From Cryptomeria japonica (Eukaryota; Streptophyta; Pinopsida; Cupressales; Cupressaceae): DNA of 64,000 nt. The stretch spans positions 62,001 to 126,000 of the forward strand of contig NW_026729207.1 of NCBI RefSeq assembly GCF_030272615.1, given 5' to 3'. The notes below the pieces were generated by a model. The model saw only the letters and a program-made list of their open reading frames with translations, was not told the DNA's origin and did no database searches. The position numbers were made by a program, and so were the translations under genes. This document shows, one piece after another, positions 12,901 through 24,364 of this stretch. How positions within the stretch are numbered: the stretch's first letter is position 1; every line of letters begins with the position of its first letter.

Positions 12901-14167
12901 TATTAAGTTGGCCCTTAAGATTGAAACCATCAGTTTTGTTTAGGACACCTTTAAAGAACCTAATAGCTTCTGAGGCAACATCGGCCAGGTCTGCCAGGTT
13001 GTCTCCCTGTCTATTCTTAATGTTGGAGATATAATTAACCCATCTCCTCTACTTGGTGCTATTGTGGAAGAACTTGGTGTTGCGATCCCCATCTTTTAGC
13101 CAAGATTCCCTGGATTTTTGTCTCCAGAAGATCTCTTCTTTTGGCAGAATCTTTTCATACTTTGATAGTAATGATTTTTCCTTAAGGAAGAGATGTTCAT
13201 TCATCCGCCTCTCTAGAACATCCTTATTAACATTCGTAAGATCCTTTTCTATTAAGAGTTTCTTGTCAAAGATGTTACCAAAGTTCTCCCTATTCCACTC
13301 CAAGAGCTTCCTTTTAATAAACTTCAGCTTGTTTGCCACAATAAACATTTTCAAGCCTATGAAGATTGAATCACTCCACCAATGTTCAATTAGGTTGATG
13401 ATGTTGTCATTCTTGAACCACATGCTTTCAAATTTGACAAGGCAGTTTCTAGGAGAGTGATCTGTCAAGATTTTAAGTTGAAGTGGGAAGTGGTAAGAGC
13501 TAGATAAAGGTAGATCTCTGCTTCCATGGTGTAATTGAGCTCCGAAAGCCCTCCATGGATAAAAAACCTATCAAGTTTTTCCACAATGTTGCAGAAACCT
13601 TTCCTTCTATTATTCCATGTAAAGGTGTTCTCTGCTGTGAATTTCCAGTAGAGAGTTCCTATTGATCCAGTTATTGAAGTCCAAAGCCACTGGGGGTAGC
13701 TTGATACTATCTTCCCTTTTGTCTTCAGCCTTAGTGATGGCATTGAAATCTCCACCAATGATACATACCTTGTTCGGGTGATTACCAAGGAAGGCCTCAA
13801 GTTCCAATGAAACTAGGGCTTTGTCCCTATTTTGGATAGGACCATAAACATTGATCAGATTAAATCTTAACTTGTTGTTATAGCATACTACTTCTCTGCC
13901 TATCCAAATTTTTTTTATCTCTAATGGTGAAAACAAGGAAAATCTAGGGTCCCAAATGATTGCCAAGCCTCCTAAAGCCCCCATGGACGGGGAATGCTTC
14001 AATTTTCTAAAGCTTAATTTCTTTTAGAAAAGGTCGATCTTGGAGGAGTTCATTTTAGTTTCTTGGATTAGAATTATGTCTGGTTTTGATTCAGATATAC
14101 AATACTTTATGATGCGTTGTTTGTTAGGGGCGTTCAAGCCCCTAACATTCCATGATATGATTTTCAT
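9975..14167 (-). pseudogene. LINE ORF2: endonuclease, reverse transcriptase, zinc finger, RNase H
   Basis: ORF2 starts with MKIISWNVRGLNAPNKQ, the N-terminus of plant L1 apurinic-type endonucleases, and shows QETK, NVYGP and GGDFNAI. The linker (13049-13468) leads to the RT palm with KAPGPDGFP, GFRPIVLCN and QFVDD. A CPLC..HLLLNC zinc finger (10707-11135) and an RNase H with LNFDG, ELMAL and IEGDS (9975-10661) follow; the end is GIHLPPDFI. Damage: stop at 14024-14026, frameshifts near 13620, 13470 and 12765, a TAG just before QFVDD near 12093, and further breaks between 11690 and 11136. The motif-A aspartate is lost (VKLYISKAY where LKLD is usual). It overlaps ORF1 by four bases. Confidence 0.88.
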
Positions 14168-16025
14168 GGTTTTGTGGGGAGGAACTCCCCCTCCCCTACA
14201 TTAAAAAGAGATGAGATTTTAGGTTGTCCCCTAGCATACCCATCCTTGGTTCTTAACTTAGCAAGGGATCTTCTACCTCTTCTCTTAATGAGCTTGGCAC
14301 AATCAGGAGAGTCTTTGCTTTCTTCAGAGATATGAATTCCTAGAATGTTGGGGTTTTCATTTTCCAGATTGTCCAAGGCCACAAAATGTTCTTCTGTTTC
14401 CAAATTGACTCTAGTATTATCCACTAAATTTTTAACGTGGAGATCCCTCTGTCCATCCATGTCCTCAGAATCACAAACCTCATCCATAAATTGTTTCATT
14501 AGGTCATTAACTACTTCTTCCCCAATATAATTGGCGATAATATTGACCTCCCTAGCTACTTGTTCATTCTTCGTTTCTGCCTCCACCAGATTATTCTTCA
14601 AGGGTGGGGAAGAATCCTCTGCTCCCTCATTGGCCAACCTATCTGAAACTAGAGTTGATGGTTGAACCTGCCTAGAGTCAATAACCATAGTTGGGGGGTA
14701 GCTTTCCTTTACCAATGATTGCTCAGAGGGGAAAAAATTACCGTCTAATTGAGACCTGGAGGGCTCATCATCCTCGGGTTGTTGTATAATCCAGAGGCTA
14801 TGTTACTGGCTAAACTTGGCTGATCCTTCTAAAGAGGAGGCTCACTAATATCACCTTCTTCTAAATCTTGATCCCTGATCCCAGTGACATCTATTGGTGT
14901 CAAGCCAGTTTCCAGAGATGGGGGTGACAGGGAGCTTGAATTCTTGATGAGGGGGTCCTTGGGAAGGGTTTTAAAGCATTGATCCTCTGTAAGATCAGAG
15001 GGATGGTGTTTATGATTCTTTTTAGATTCAAGGCCTTGTAAAGTAAGACCCTCCATTTCTTCCAAGAATTTAAATGAGATGCCAGAATTCTTATGATTTA
15101 ACCTAGGATATGTCATCACATGAGAATATATCTTAGGGAAATCATCTCCAATGGGGCCAACATAAAAGGATAATTCTATGGTTAAGCTGAAGTTATCGAA
15201 TTTTAGCATTATGTTTTCTAAATTTTTGATGTTGATGTCCATTGTTACCATAAGAATCTGGTTAGAGAATTTAAGAGAGGTTTTTTTAACACATACAAAT
15301 TTCCCAATTTTATTGCCTATCATTTTTTGGATTTCAATATTACGAAGTTCTACTGGTAAATTTTCAATTGATATTTCCCTATTTACCATGAAAGGATTTA
15401 ACCGAGATGGATAAAAAAGGGGCTGCCATGCCCAACATTCTAAATTAAAACCCTTGTATTTTAAGATATCCCCAAACAAAAGCCTATTTCTCAAACCTGG
15501 GTTGCCACATTCAATTGTAAGGAAATTATCACGAAGGAAATCGATTCTTGCCTGGTCCTTAAAGGATGATGTTAACCAGTCAGCAATTTTCTCAGACGAA
15601 ATACCCAAACCTTCCCATCGGGAAAAGATGACGCATTCCTTACAATGCTTTTGATGCTTTGATAGGGTTTGAATGTCAATTTCAATCACCAGCCTTATCT
15701 TAGTGGCTGGTGGATTCTTTGATGAGTCAACCTCAAAATGCTTGTTACCCATTAGATTTTCATGATTCTAAATAGAATGACGACCCAGGGTTTCCTTACC
15801 CTTCGCAAATTTTTCTAAAAAATTCCGTGGAGGAATGATATCCCGATTGATGGTGTTGTTATAATGGTTAGGTTTTAAAAAACCCTCCAAATAATGCTAA
15901 GAATTTTGGGCATGGCCTGTTGGTTGACCGAGTGCTCGCCTAGCTAAATGCTTGGGTTTTCTACGTCTAACCTTCTACCAATTTCGATCCTTACCTACAC
16001 GGGGAGGAGGGGGAGCCCTATCCAT
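14164..16025 (-). pseudogene. LINE ORF1, gag-like RNA-binding protein
   Basis: The likely start is MDRAPPPPRVGKDRN at 16025. The frame continues through LEKFAKGKETLGRH and MGNKHFEVDSS and then a 300-residue open stretch (14829-15752) with SRWEGLG and CWAWQPLFYPSRLNPFMVNR, resembling the DUF4283-type domain of plant LINE ORF1. At least three in-frame stops break the N-terminal part, and a frameshift separates the C-terminal 183-codon segment (14164-14715), which is acidic and ends GEGEFLPTKP. No CCHC knuckle was seen. The TGA stop overlaps the ATG of ORF2 as ATGA. In active elements ORF1 coats the element RNA; here it is dead. Confidence 0.75.
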
Positions 16026-16272
16026 TTTTATCAACGCATATTTGGTTTTCGCAAAGAAAGCCTCCTGTTCATGAGTTCATGATGCAGCCTTAATGGGACC
16101 CTCAGCCTGAAGATTGTTAGCAAGAATAGAGAAGCGATTCATAGAGCCCATATAAGTGCCAAGCGGTGGTCTCGATAGCAACAAGGCAGAGATACCAAGG
16201 CAATGCCACGATATTTTGGTTGCAAAGCCATTTTTTACTATTAAATTTGATTTTAAGATTAATTTTATTATT

Positions 16273-17110
16273 CAAATTATAATTATATATATTTTCTAAT
16301 TAAATTACGAACATATTCTTAAGAAAAATGTATGTTTTCACTATAATTTTTATATTATATTATAATTGTTAATATTATTTTATTGAAGTGAGAGTTGTAG
16401 TTAATATTATAGAAATATAACTAAAAAATATAATTTTGAAATAACAATAGTTTAAAATTATATTAATTAAGAATTGCAACAAATATTTTTATTACAATAT
16501 TATGCAAGTGTAGGAGACAATTGTTATAATTATAACTCTATCATTTTTAATTAAATTAGCATTATATTTTTTAGAAAAATATATCATCCCTATAATATTA
16601 ATTTTTTTTTATAGTATAATTATTTATATTATTCTATTGAAGTAAAAGTACAGCTAGTCTATTAGGGTTTTATGTTTTTTCCTTTGTCTTCTAATTTTTG
16701 GCATTTGTTTTGTGTCATACAACAAACAGTGCAAAAATTTTTAGGTTTAAAAATGGCCACGAGTAGCTCCATGCTAGTAGTTGCTGGTTTGACATCTCGC
16801 ATGAATGGTTCCACCAAACAAGTAAGCACAAAGATTTGATTCCTAAATTGTTTTAAATGAGGTATGTCTTTTGATAATTTTAATCTAATATAGATACTCA
16901 CATACTATTCATAAAAATAAAATAAAAGTAAAAATAATTAATATTAAATAAATATAATTAAAATAATATAATTTTAAAATAACATTGATTTAAAATTATA
17001 ATAATTAAAAATCACTACAAATATTTTAATTACAATATTACTCAATGTTATATGACACTTGTTTCAATATTCTTTTATGTTCTGAACATCTGTTTTAAGT
17101 AAAAGAATAT
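16273..17110. other. AT-rich noncoding stretch with an internal direct repeat
   Basis: The first part continues block A (match to 39127-39240 and 62760-62880). After that, about 110 bp at 16400-16510 recur in diverged form at 16935-17045, both with ATAATTTT..AAATAACA and TTACAATATTA. The 400 bp between them include a 79-codon minus-strand open frame (16662-16901) that I do not recognise and do not accept as a gene. Confidence 0.5.
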
Positions 17111-17117
17111 TGAACGG

Positions 17118-17402
17118 AGAAATAGGAAAAATCAAATGATTGCTATTGTTCGATTGCGTTTGCATTTCGATTTCTGTGGTAGTCTGTCATTTGATAGGAA
17201 GCTGAAATAGGAAAAATCAAATGATCTGGTATTGTTCGATTGGCTTCCATTTCGATTTCTGTGGTAGTCCATTATTTGATAGGTAAGCTGAAATAGGAAA
17301 AATCAAATTATCTGGTATTGTTCGATAGAAAAAAACAAATGATCTGGTATAGTTCAATTGGGTTTGCATTTCGATTTCTGGGGTAGTCTGTTATTTGATA
17401 CG
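17118..17402 (+). repeat. 86-bp tandem repeat upstream of the PG gene
   Basis: Units start at GAAATAGG at 17118, 17204 and 17290, with an 86-bp period. The third is cut short and followed by a fourth partial unit to 17402. Each holds AAAAATCAAATGAT, TATTGTTCGATTG, CATTTCGATTTCTG and a GTAGTC..TTATTTGATA end. It lies 300-580 bp upstream of the PG start codon and could affect promoter activity; that is inference. Confidence 0.88.
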
Positions 17403-17593
17403 TGGTTTGCATTTAGAGAATCTAAGACGATCAATAAACAAGCATTCCAAAGCCATTCATTTGCTGAAAGAGTGCTGTTACCACACACGGTAGACCTAAC
17501 AAAGACTCACGACTTGTGATGTAAATCAAACCAAGATCTAAGTATCCCTTTCCTTGCAGGTAGCAACTTACTAGTAATCAGAATAGTTCCTAA

Positions 17594-17604
17594 TATAGTA
17601 TAAA
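17594..17604 (+). promoter_or_regulatory. Probable TATA box of the PG gene
   Basis: TATAGTATAAA lies about 100 bp before the ATG at 17702, a normal distance for a plant leader. The next 75 bases are pyrimidine-rich (CTCACTCATCTCC). The same box is kept in the PG2 fragment near 35210, where most of the leader has been lost. Confidence 0.5.
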
Positions 17605-17701
17605 CAGGCATTATTTAACGCTCACTCATCTCCTTCACTCATACCTTAGGTCTCTTTCTCTAATTCACATTTGACTGAATCTTAGTTAGGCTCTAATTCT
17701 A

Positions 17702-20492
17702 ATGAGATCAATGGCTCGACCAGGTCAAAATCTTCATGTGAAAAATTTGGTCTTGGTGGCCTTATATTTGGTCATCATGGCAGTTGAAGCCCAGTTAATC
17801 ACATCCAGTAACAGATATCTTAGGGCTTCTACAATATCTCTGGCTTCTACTCAGGGTAGTAATGGAAGAAGTTTTGGCGTACAAAATTATGGTGCAGTGG
17901 GTGATGGAGAGCACGACGATACTGAGGTCCTCTAATCATTTATCCTCTTGTTCCTAACATTAAGATCTTATTTACTGCCACTTTAACAGTTTCTATCTTG
18001 AGTAACAGAAAGTTTACATCTTATTATTAAGGACTCCAAAATCTTATGTCTTATTAAAATTCTAATGGTTTTCAGGCGTTTACTCGTGCATGGAATGATG
18101 CTTATAAAGCGTCGTCTGCAACTTTGAACGTGCCAGGTGGCAAGACTTTTCTGGTCAACAATCTAAATTTCCAGGGACCGTGTCAGCCTGGTTTCACATT
18201 TCAGGTCTAAAATTTGAACATAACCCTAAAGGATTCAAAAACAATGGATTTAATACATCTCATTTTGTCGAGAAATTGTATAGTTCTATGCTATTTGTAT
18301 TTGTAGTAAGAATAGTAATCCTTCTCCAAAGTTTACCAAACTCTAGATTAATTCTATGTTTGATCCTCATTCTGTAATTTTGTGCAGTGATTCGAGAATA
18401 TGGTAGTAACTCAAGACATTTTTTTAATTTTTATTTTACTAGGTCGATGGAATTATTGTTGCCCCAGAAAATCCGAGCAGCTGGAAGAGCACATATGTGT
18501 GGTTGTTGATCAAGCATCTTTAACAATTTACATTGACTGGGGTAAACATAAAAGTAGACCAACGGTTAGTAACCATTTACACTGCTGAACTTCTCTTGTG
18601 TGTTTCTAGTTTCTGATACAGAATATATGTAAAATACTACCTAAACTAGAACCTTAATATATGTAAAATTTTACCTAAACCTGCACAGTAAGGTTCTAGT
18701 TTGAATTTTCAAACAGAATTTGCAGATGAATGAGGAAAAATAAATAAAGCCTGTAAAACCGGAGTTATTTTTTTAATTAGCTTACAATAAAGAAAGCAAC
18801 ATCAGTTTTTCAATACACAGGAATAAAACAGAAAGCAGCGAGTATCTTCCATAAAGCATGAATAAAAATAGGTCCGTAAAGCATGGGAAAAAAATACTTA
18901 CATGCGCTAAAATTATAGATGCATATCATATGACTTTCTTTTTTCCAAAGGCCATTCAATTCAATGATGTGAAAGGGAGTGCACTGAGTGGACTGAAGGT
19001 GACAAACAGTCCTCAATTTCATGTCACATTGACAAATTGTGAGAGTGTCCAGATCGTGGGTATTACCATTCAGGCACCAGAAAGCACCCCAAACACTGAT
19101 GGAATTGATACGTTCCAATCCACAAATATAGTCATAAAAGATTCCACTATTGGAACAGGTAAAGGAATGAGGAATGTGGCAAATATATTCATTTTCAGAT
19201 TTTGTTTTAAATAAAACAGTTTGAATTTCCAAGGGTGAATTGTCTTAGTGATAAATATTTTGGACCATAAATAGTTTGGATTATATTTCAAGATTCATCA
19301 GTAACATTCTTTGATTATCAAAGTACACTCTATGATACATCAATGATTTTATTTGATTACAAGTTAAAAAACTGATAAAAGAAAATGGATGCGACAATTA
19401 TAATTAAAAAATTTCATATCATAGATTAATTATGATCTCAGATTTTTTCTTTTATTCTTAAATATAATATTAAATAGCAGAGATTATATGTGAATAGAGA
19501 CATATGAGTACATGGAAGTTTGATGACTGCAGGAGATGACTGTGTGGGGATAGGTGATGGGTCTTCAAATATTAACATCAATGATATCACATGCAGTCCA
19601 GGCCATGGAATAAGGTGATTAACGCTCTTAATAAACACAAATCCCTTAACAGCTAATAATAATTTATGTCTGTCTAAATATGTTAGGCATGAGAAATTCT
19701 TTATATTATTTGTATAATTTTGCAGCATTGGAAGTCTTGGAAGAGGAAACACGAAAGCAGATGTCCATTCTATTCACGTGGACGGCGCCAAGTTGACATC
19801 AACAAGGAATGGATTAAGAATCAAGACATGGCCGGTATAATAATTATTTCAATAATCTCAAATTAAATCATTGCTGTTTTAAAAATAACATAAAAAAAAA
19901 TACTTCTGTATGCTGAGGATAGATGAAATGTAGTATTGAAATAAAGGAGAACTACAAGAATCATTGTTTATTTTTATTTTCATGGGATTTTCAATAGGTT
20001 ACACTATTTGAAATGTTCATTGACAAACTGTCTATGATATAACAGGGGGGTTCTGGCGTGGCAAGTTATATAACATATGAAAATGGCCAGATGGAAGACG
20101 TAAGCAACCCAAAAATAATTAACCAGTTCTACTGTGAAACAGTTGACACTGGGTCTGGTTGCAAGTCTCAGGTAGACATCTGATCTAAATCCTTAATTAA
20201 ACTCAGTTTGTGCTTTCAATACAACTGAGATCTGATTCGGAGTTCACCTTTTCATTTGATGTAGAGTTCTGCTGTGAAAATCAGTAATGTAGAATACAGT
20301 AATATCAGGGGCACAACACCAACAGAAGATGGAATCACATTGTCGTGCAGCCAAAGCGGATCTTGCATGGGCATAAAAATGGAGAACATAGTTTTGGTAA
20401 CTGGCTCAGGGGCGCAAGCTTCTTGTAATGCCCAAAACGTACAGGGTGGAAATTCGATTCCTTCACGTTGTCTGGGCAACAATGGCCAATGA
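17702..20492 (+). pseudogene. Polygalacturonase (GH28), eight recognisable exons, broken
   Basis: GH28 polygalacturonases hydrolyse pectin in the cell wall. Exons: 17702-17926, 18076-18204, 18443-18541, 18951-19158, 19533-19614, 19726-19834, 20046-20171, 20265-20492, all with AG/GT borders and compatible phases. Exon 1 gives a signal peptide (LVLVALYLVIMAVEAQ) and VQNYGAVGDG. Exon 4 has PNTDGID, exon 5 GDDC and PGHG, exon 6 RIK: the four catalytic motifs of the family. Exon 8 ends SRCLGNNGQ. Defects: TAA at 18521-18523 in exon 3 (after WLLIKHL), and no exon for the usual IDGQG..WW region in intron 3 (18542-18950), although the frame is kept across the gap. It is shorter at the C-terminus than the cypress-family pollen PGs it most resembles. 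A sequencing error could explain the stop but not the missing exon. Confidence 0.85.
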
Positions 20493-20809
20493 TATAACAG
20501 AGCTGTGAAGCTGTCTCTAATGCAGTAACCTATTTCTTGAATCCCTGAAAAGTAATGTAGTCTTCAGAACAGTTAGCAATTAACAAGTTGGATCTTCGCA
20601 ATTTTTTTCACATTATTAAAAAGTTCTCCTGAGAGAATTATTTATTGATATATAAAAACAAGACAACTATTTTGGGAAGCATCGACTCGTTCTCAAAATT
20701 AAAAGAACTGGATTTAACAAATTCTTGGTACGGGAAAGAAACTGTTTACTTGGGAAAATTTTTCATGATTTGACTCATCAATCAAACTCTGTCGATTAGA
20801 AACATTCTT

Positions 20810-21179
20810 TGAAGGGTAGAAAGAAAGCTAAATTACTGCAAACAGTAAGAAATAACAAAACATAAAAAACAAGTGACGGTTTATATTAATGCCCTTTATC
20901 AAAGAAAAGTTGTCAGTGCTCTCTTTTTCATTATACACTCATAAGAACAGAGTATTCATGTCTTGTTCAAAAAATTGAGTATTTTCATTGCATTCCCTTT
21001 CAAAACAAAGTTTTATCCAAGGCTATAGGAGAAGCTTCCAGAAAACACGCCAAAAAATGGACAATTCTAGGTTCATCGAAGAGTGTAAAAGAAGAAATAA
21101 ATGTGTTGGTTGGAGTAGATGAACAAAATTTACCAAGGGAAATTAAATGTGCATAGGTGGAAATCCACATATGTCAGCA
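20810..21179 (-). repeat. 3' LTR of Copia-1
   Basis: On the minus strand it starts TGCTGACATATG right after the polypurine tract AAGGGGGAT (21180-21188) and ends CTACCCTTCA. Length 370 bp. The paired-looking LTR at 46080-46443 has the same ends and order of motifs. Confidence 0.85.
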
Positions 21180-23186
21180 ATCCCCCTTAATCTTCACTGT
21201 CGTATATATCTGCAATACCAATTTCTTCCCAATGATGCTCAAAAACATTCTTTGCAAGCGGCTTTGTGAAAATATCTTCTAGTTGTTCTTCTGACCCGCA
21301 AAACCAAATATATATGTCAACATTGTTAATCAATTCCTGAATATAATGATATCTTGTATCAATATGCTTGCTTCGTTTATGATAGACATGATTTTTTGAT
21401 AAAGAAATTGCTTAATTATTATGTCATTAATTTTGTGTAGGTTCTTCTTGTGGATGCCTCAAATTTGAAAGTACTCTTCTCATCCATACTGCTCGACAAG
21501 CTTCTGATGTGGCTGCAACATATTCTGCTTCAATTGATGAGAGTGTCACAATTGGTTGTTTCTTTGGTGCTCAAGAGATAGCACCTGATCCTAGATGAAA
21601 GATATATCTTGAATTGCTTTTTCAATCATCCATGCTACCTCCCCAATTGCTATCCATTTATCTAATCAATTTGTAATCAATGGAAGATGTATACAAAATT
21701 CCAAAGCTCTTTATTCCAACTATATACCTTAAAACTCTTTTTCCAACTTTCCAACATGATTCCATTGGTTTGTCCATAAGAATCTATAAATGAGACTAAC
21801 CCCATACATGATATCTCGTCTTATGATGGTTAAATACATGATGCTACCAACCATTCTTTTGAATAAGGTTGAATCAATACATAAACTTTTCTCATCCTTG
21901 CTAAGTTTTAAACCCAATGCAACTAGTTTAGGCATTGGTTTCACATTTGTCATCTTAAATCTCTTCAATGGATCATTAGTATATCTCTATTTACATTGAC
22001 ATATAAAAATACCTTGATCATTTTGACTTACCTCTATCCCAAGAAACTATCTCATTAGCCTCATCAAATTCTCTTTCCATGGCTGCCTTGAATGAGTTAA
22101 TTGACATGTTACTTGTGAGTATCAAATCATCTACATGCAAACAACAATCAATATATCTCTTTCATCATTCACTTTGACATACAAATTTGGTTCATTGCCA
22201 CACTTGCTAAACCCATTGTTCACAAAATAAGAATCTATCCTTCTATACCAAGCTCTAGGAGCTTGCTTCAAGCCATATAGTGTCTTTTTCAATTTGTACA
22301 CTTTATGTTCTTCTCCCAAAACTTCATAATCGGGTGGATGATTTATATACACTTCTTCTTTCAAAAATGCCATTCAAGAATGTTGATTTAACATCCATTT
22401 GGTAAACCTTCCAATTATTTTGAGCTGCTATAGATAAGACCATTCTAATGGCATCTGATCTTGCCACAGGTGTAAAAGTTTCGTTGTAGTCTATGCTTAG
22501 TTGTTGTGTGAAGCCTTTAGCTACTAGCCTTGCCTTGTTCTTTTGTACTTTTCCATTTGCATTATACTTTGTGTTGTAAACCCATTTAACTTCAATATCT
22601 TCCTTGCCTTTAGGAAGCTCTACTAGATCCCAACTTTTATTGTTTTTTATTGACCAAATTTCTTTATTCATGGTTGTAATATATTTGTCATATTTAATGG
22701 CATTTTCGAAATAAATTGGATCATCTTGTATTAAGAATGTAAAATTAGAGCACAAATCATCATTTTTAGCCTCTTGTATTTCATCATATATCTCCCTTAG
22801 AATTCAAGTCTTCTTTGAAGTGTTTATGGACCTTTATCTTAGTGATGCAAGTGTTGGATTAGAAGACTCACTACTATTATTACTTGTTGGAGTAGTAGGA
22901 TTTGGAATGGTATGTGCCCTTGTAGGTGTTGTAGGAACATTTGCTTGTGTAGATGGATTCACAACTTGAGTTTCACTCTCTTTTGGAGCACTAGCTGCAA
23001 TTATAGTTGTTTTATCTATGCTTCCATCCCATGATTCTCCTTTAACTATAGCAACAAAGTCAACATCATGGCTTATTATCAACTTCTTTTTTATAGGATT
23101 GTATATCTTATATGGCTTGGATTGTTCAATGTATCCCACAAATATGCACTTCTCTCCTCTATCATATAGTTTCTTTCTAAACTCTT
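21180..23186 (-). pseudogene. Copia-1 pol: RNase H, reverse transcriptase, integrase C-terminus
   Basis: On the minus strand the order is integrase tail (GYIEQSKPYKIYNP, 22834-23139), RT ([44 protein letters not shown], 22131-22755), then connection and RNase H (MVGSIMYLT, 21230-21968). The catalytic motif reads [10 protein letters not shown]: both aspartates are kept, the usual tyrosine is histidine, and a frameshift falls just before it near 22140. Several stops break the frame. The gene is interrupted at 23186 by Copia-A and continues at 29002. Confidence 0.88.
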
Positions 23187-23829
23187 TGTAAATGTTATTG
23201 CAATTTCCAATTTAATGAACAAGTTATATACTAGATGATGTATTTAAGATTTATTACTATGACAATAATACTATCATCTTTCTTTTTTGCTGGTGTAGAG
23301 GATGAACATGTATCAATTTCAATGTCATCCATTTCTTTTGAATGATGTATATATAGTAAGATAGCCACGATCAAGTGGCACCTTGATCGGACATGTCTTT
23401 TAGACATGTCCGACCAAGATGTCACTTGGTTGTGATTTGTCTACCGATTGACTTAGTGCTATGATAATTAATCAGTGTCAAAGCAAATGATAATAGATCA
23501 ATATAAACACACCCGATAATGAATTGGTGTTAATAGCAAACAATAACAGATCGATATAAACACTCCCGATAATGAATTGGTGTTAATAGCAAACAAGCCC
23601 GATAACAAATATCATTAGATTGACGCTTAACTATGTTAAGAAGGTCGTTGATCTAATCCATCTTTATCAATATCATAATTATGATCAATGTTAAAGTCTG
23701 ATAAACATATTCAGTTCAGAAAGCATAAATCAGATAATCTAACAGCATAGATGAGCAAACCAAAACATAATAGAAGAGATTAATGAGTTAGGAATGTCTT
23801 ATCTTGCAGAAGCTACTAATGCATTAACA
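23187..23829 (-). repeat. Copia-A 3' LTR
   Basis: TG..CA ends, 643 bp, same length as the 5' LTR. It contains a 32-bp-arm inverted repeat (23366-23434) next to a TATATATA box (23348-23355) and a 53-bp tandem duplication (23489-23594). Confidence 0.95.
23366..23434 (-). promoter_or_regulatory. LTR inverted repeat upstream of TATA box
   Basis: Two 32-base arms (23366-23397, 23403-23434) enclose a 5-base loop; the inner nine base pairs, GGACATGTC/GACATGTCC, are perfect and the other five mismatches are all transitions. On the coding strand it ends about 10 bp before the TATATATA box. The other LTR keeps it at 28533-28601 with seven mismatches. It could be a paired binding site or an RNA hairpin. 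Confidence 0.8.
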
Positions 23830-24364
23830 CTCCCTCCTAGCTTTGGAAGATAGATAAAGTAACCTACATCACATTTCCTTTTTCATAATGTTAGTCTCCA
23901 AGAATATATATCATCTATACATATTATAAGAAGTATCATCAAGACATAATATAAAACATCATTCATAGAGTATCACCTAACCATGTGATATAAAAATTCA
24001 TCATTCCATTATGACAAGATATCACCTAAACACATGATATCAGTATTGCCTAAACACGCAATACTAAGGATAAACATATGAGGATGGTTAGATTCTCATC
24101 TTATCCTATTTGTGATATGTGCACAAACATTTTATATAAATGTTTTATCACAACACCATCATGGCACATCCATGACATACCAGAGATCTAACATGATAAC
24201 TAGTTTAGAGAATCATAAGATCGTCACCTTATGATGTCTACATACAAGTGTTCATAATCTGAGAGATCGTCACCTCTTAGATATGAACACAAGGGGGTGA
24301 AACCCAAAATATCCCAACATGACAAAAGAAGTTTACACATTAAACATCTTATTTACAAAGCAGA

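Larger units (their letters stand above)
7331..16252 (-). mobile_element. Near full-length L1-type LINE, antisense, in block A
   Basis: The 8.9-kb element reads on the minus strand: 5' untranslated region (16026-16252), ORF1, ORF2, long 3' region, and a 3' terminus at 7331 with the plant-LINE-like tail TTTGGCTTCGGCCTTTTATC followed by an A-rich end. It is flanked by a perfect 20-bp duplication, TTAAGATTAATTTTATTATT, at 7311-7330 and 16253-16272. Blocks B (about 39090-39125) and C (about 62720-62760) carry the same flanks joined without the element, which fixes the insertion and shows it came after the block duplication. Both ORFs are broken, so it cannot mobilise itself. Confidence 0.9.

Noticed and set aside
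16662-16901. 79-codon minus-strand ORF with several cysteines
   Set aside because: Looks protein-like in places but is short, isolated and in AT-rich repeats; no family recognised.
18858-19214. Single 118-codon ORF in the PG gene
   Set aside because: Reads through intron 3 and intron 4; the real exon is 18951-19158 with AG/GT borders.
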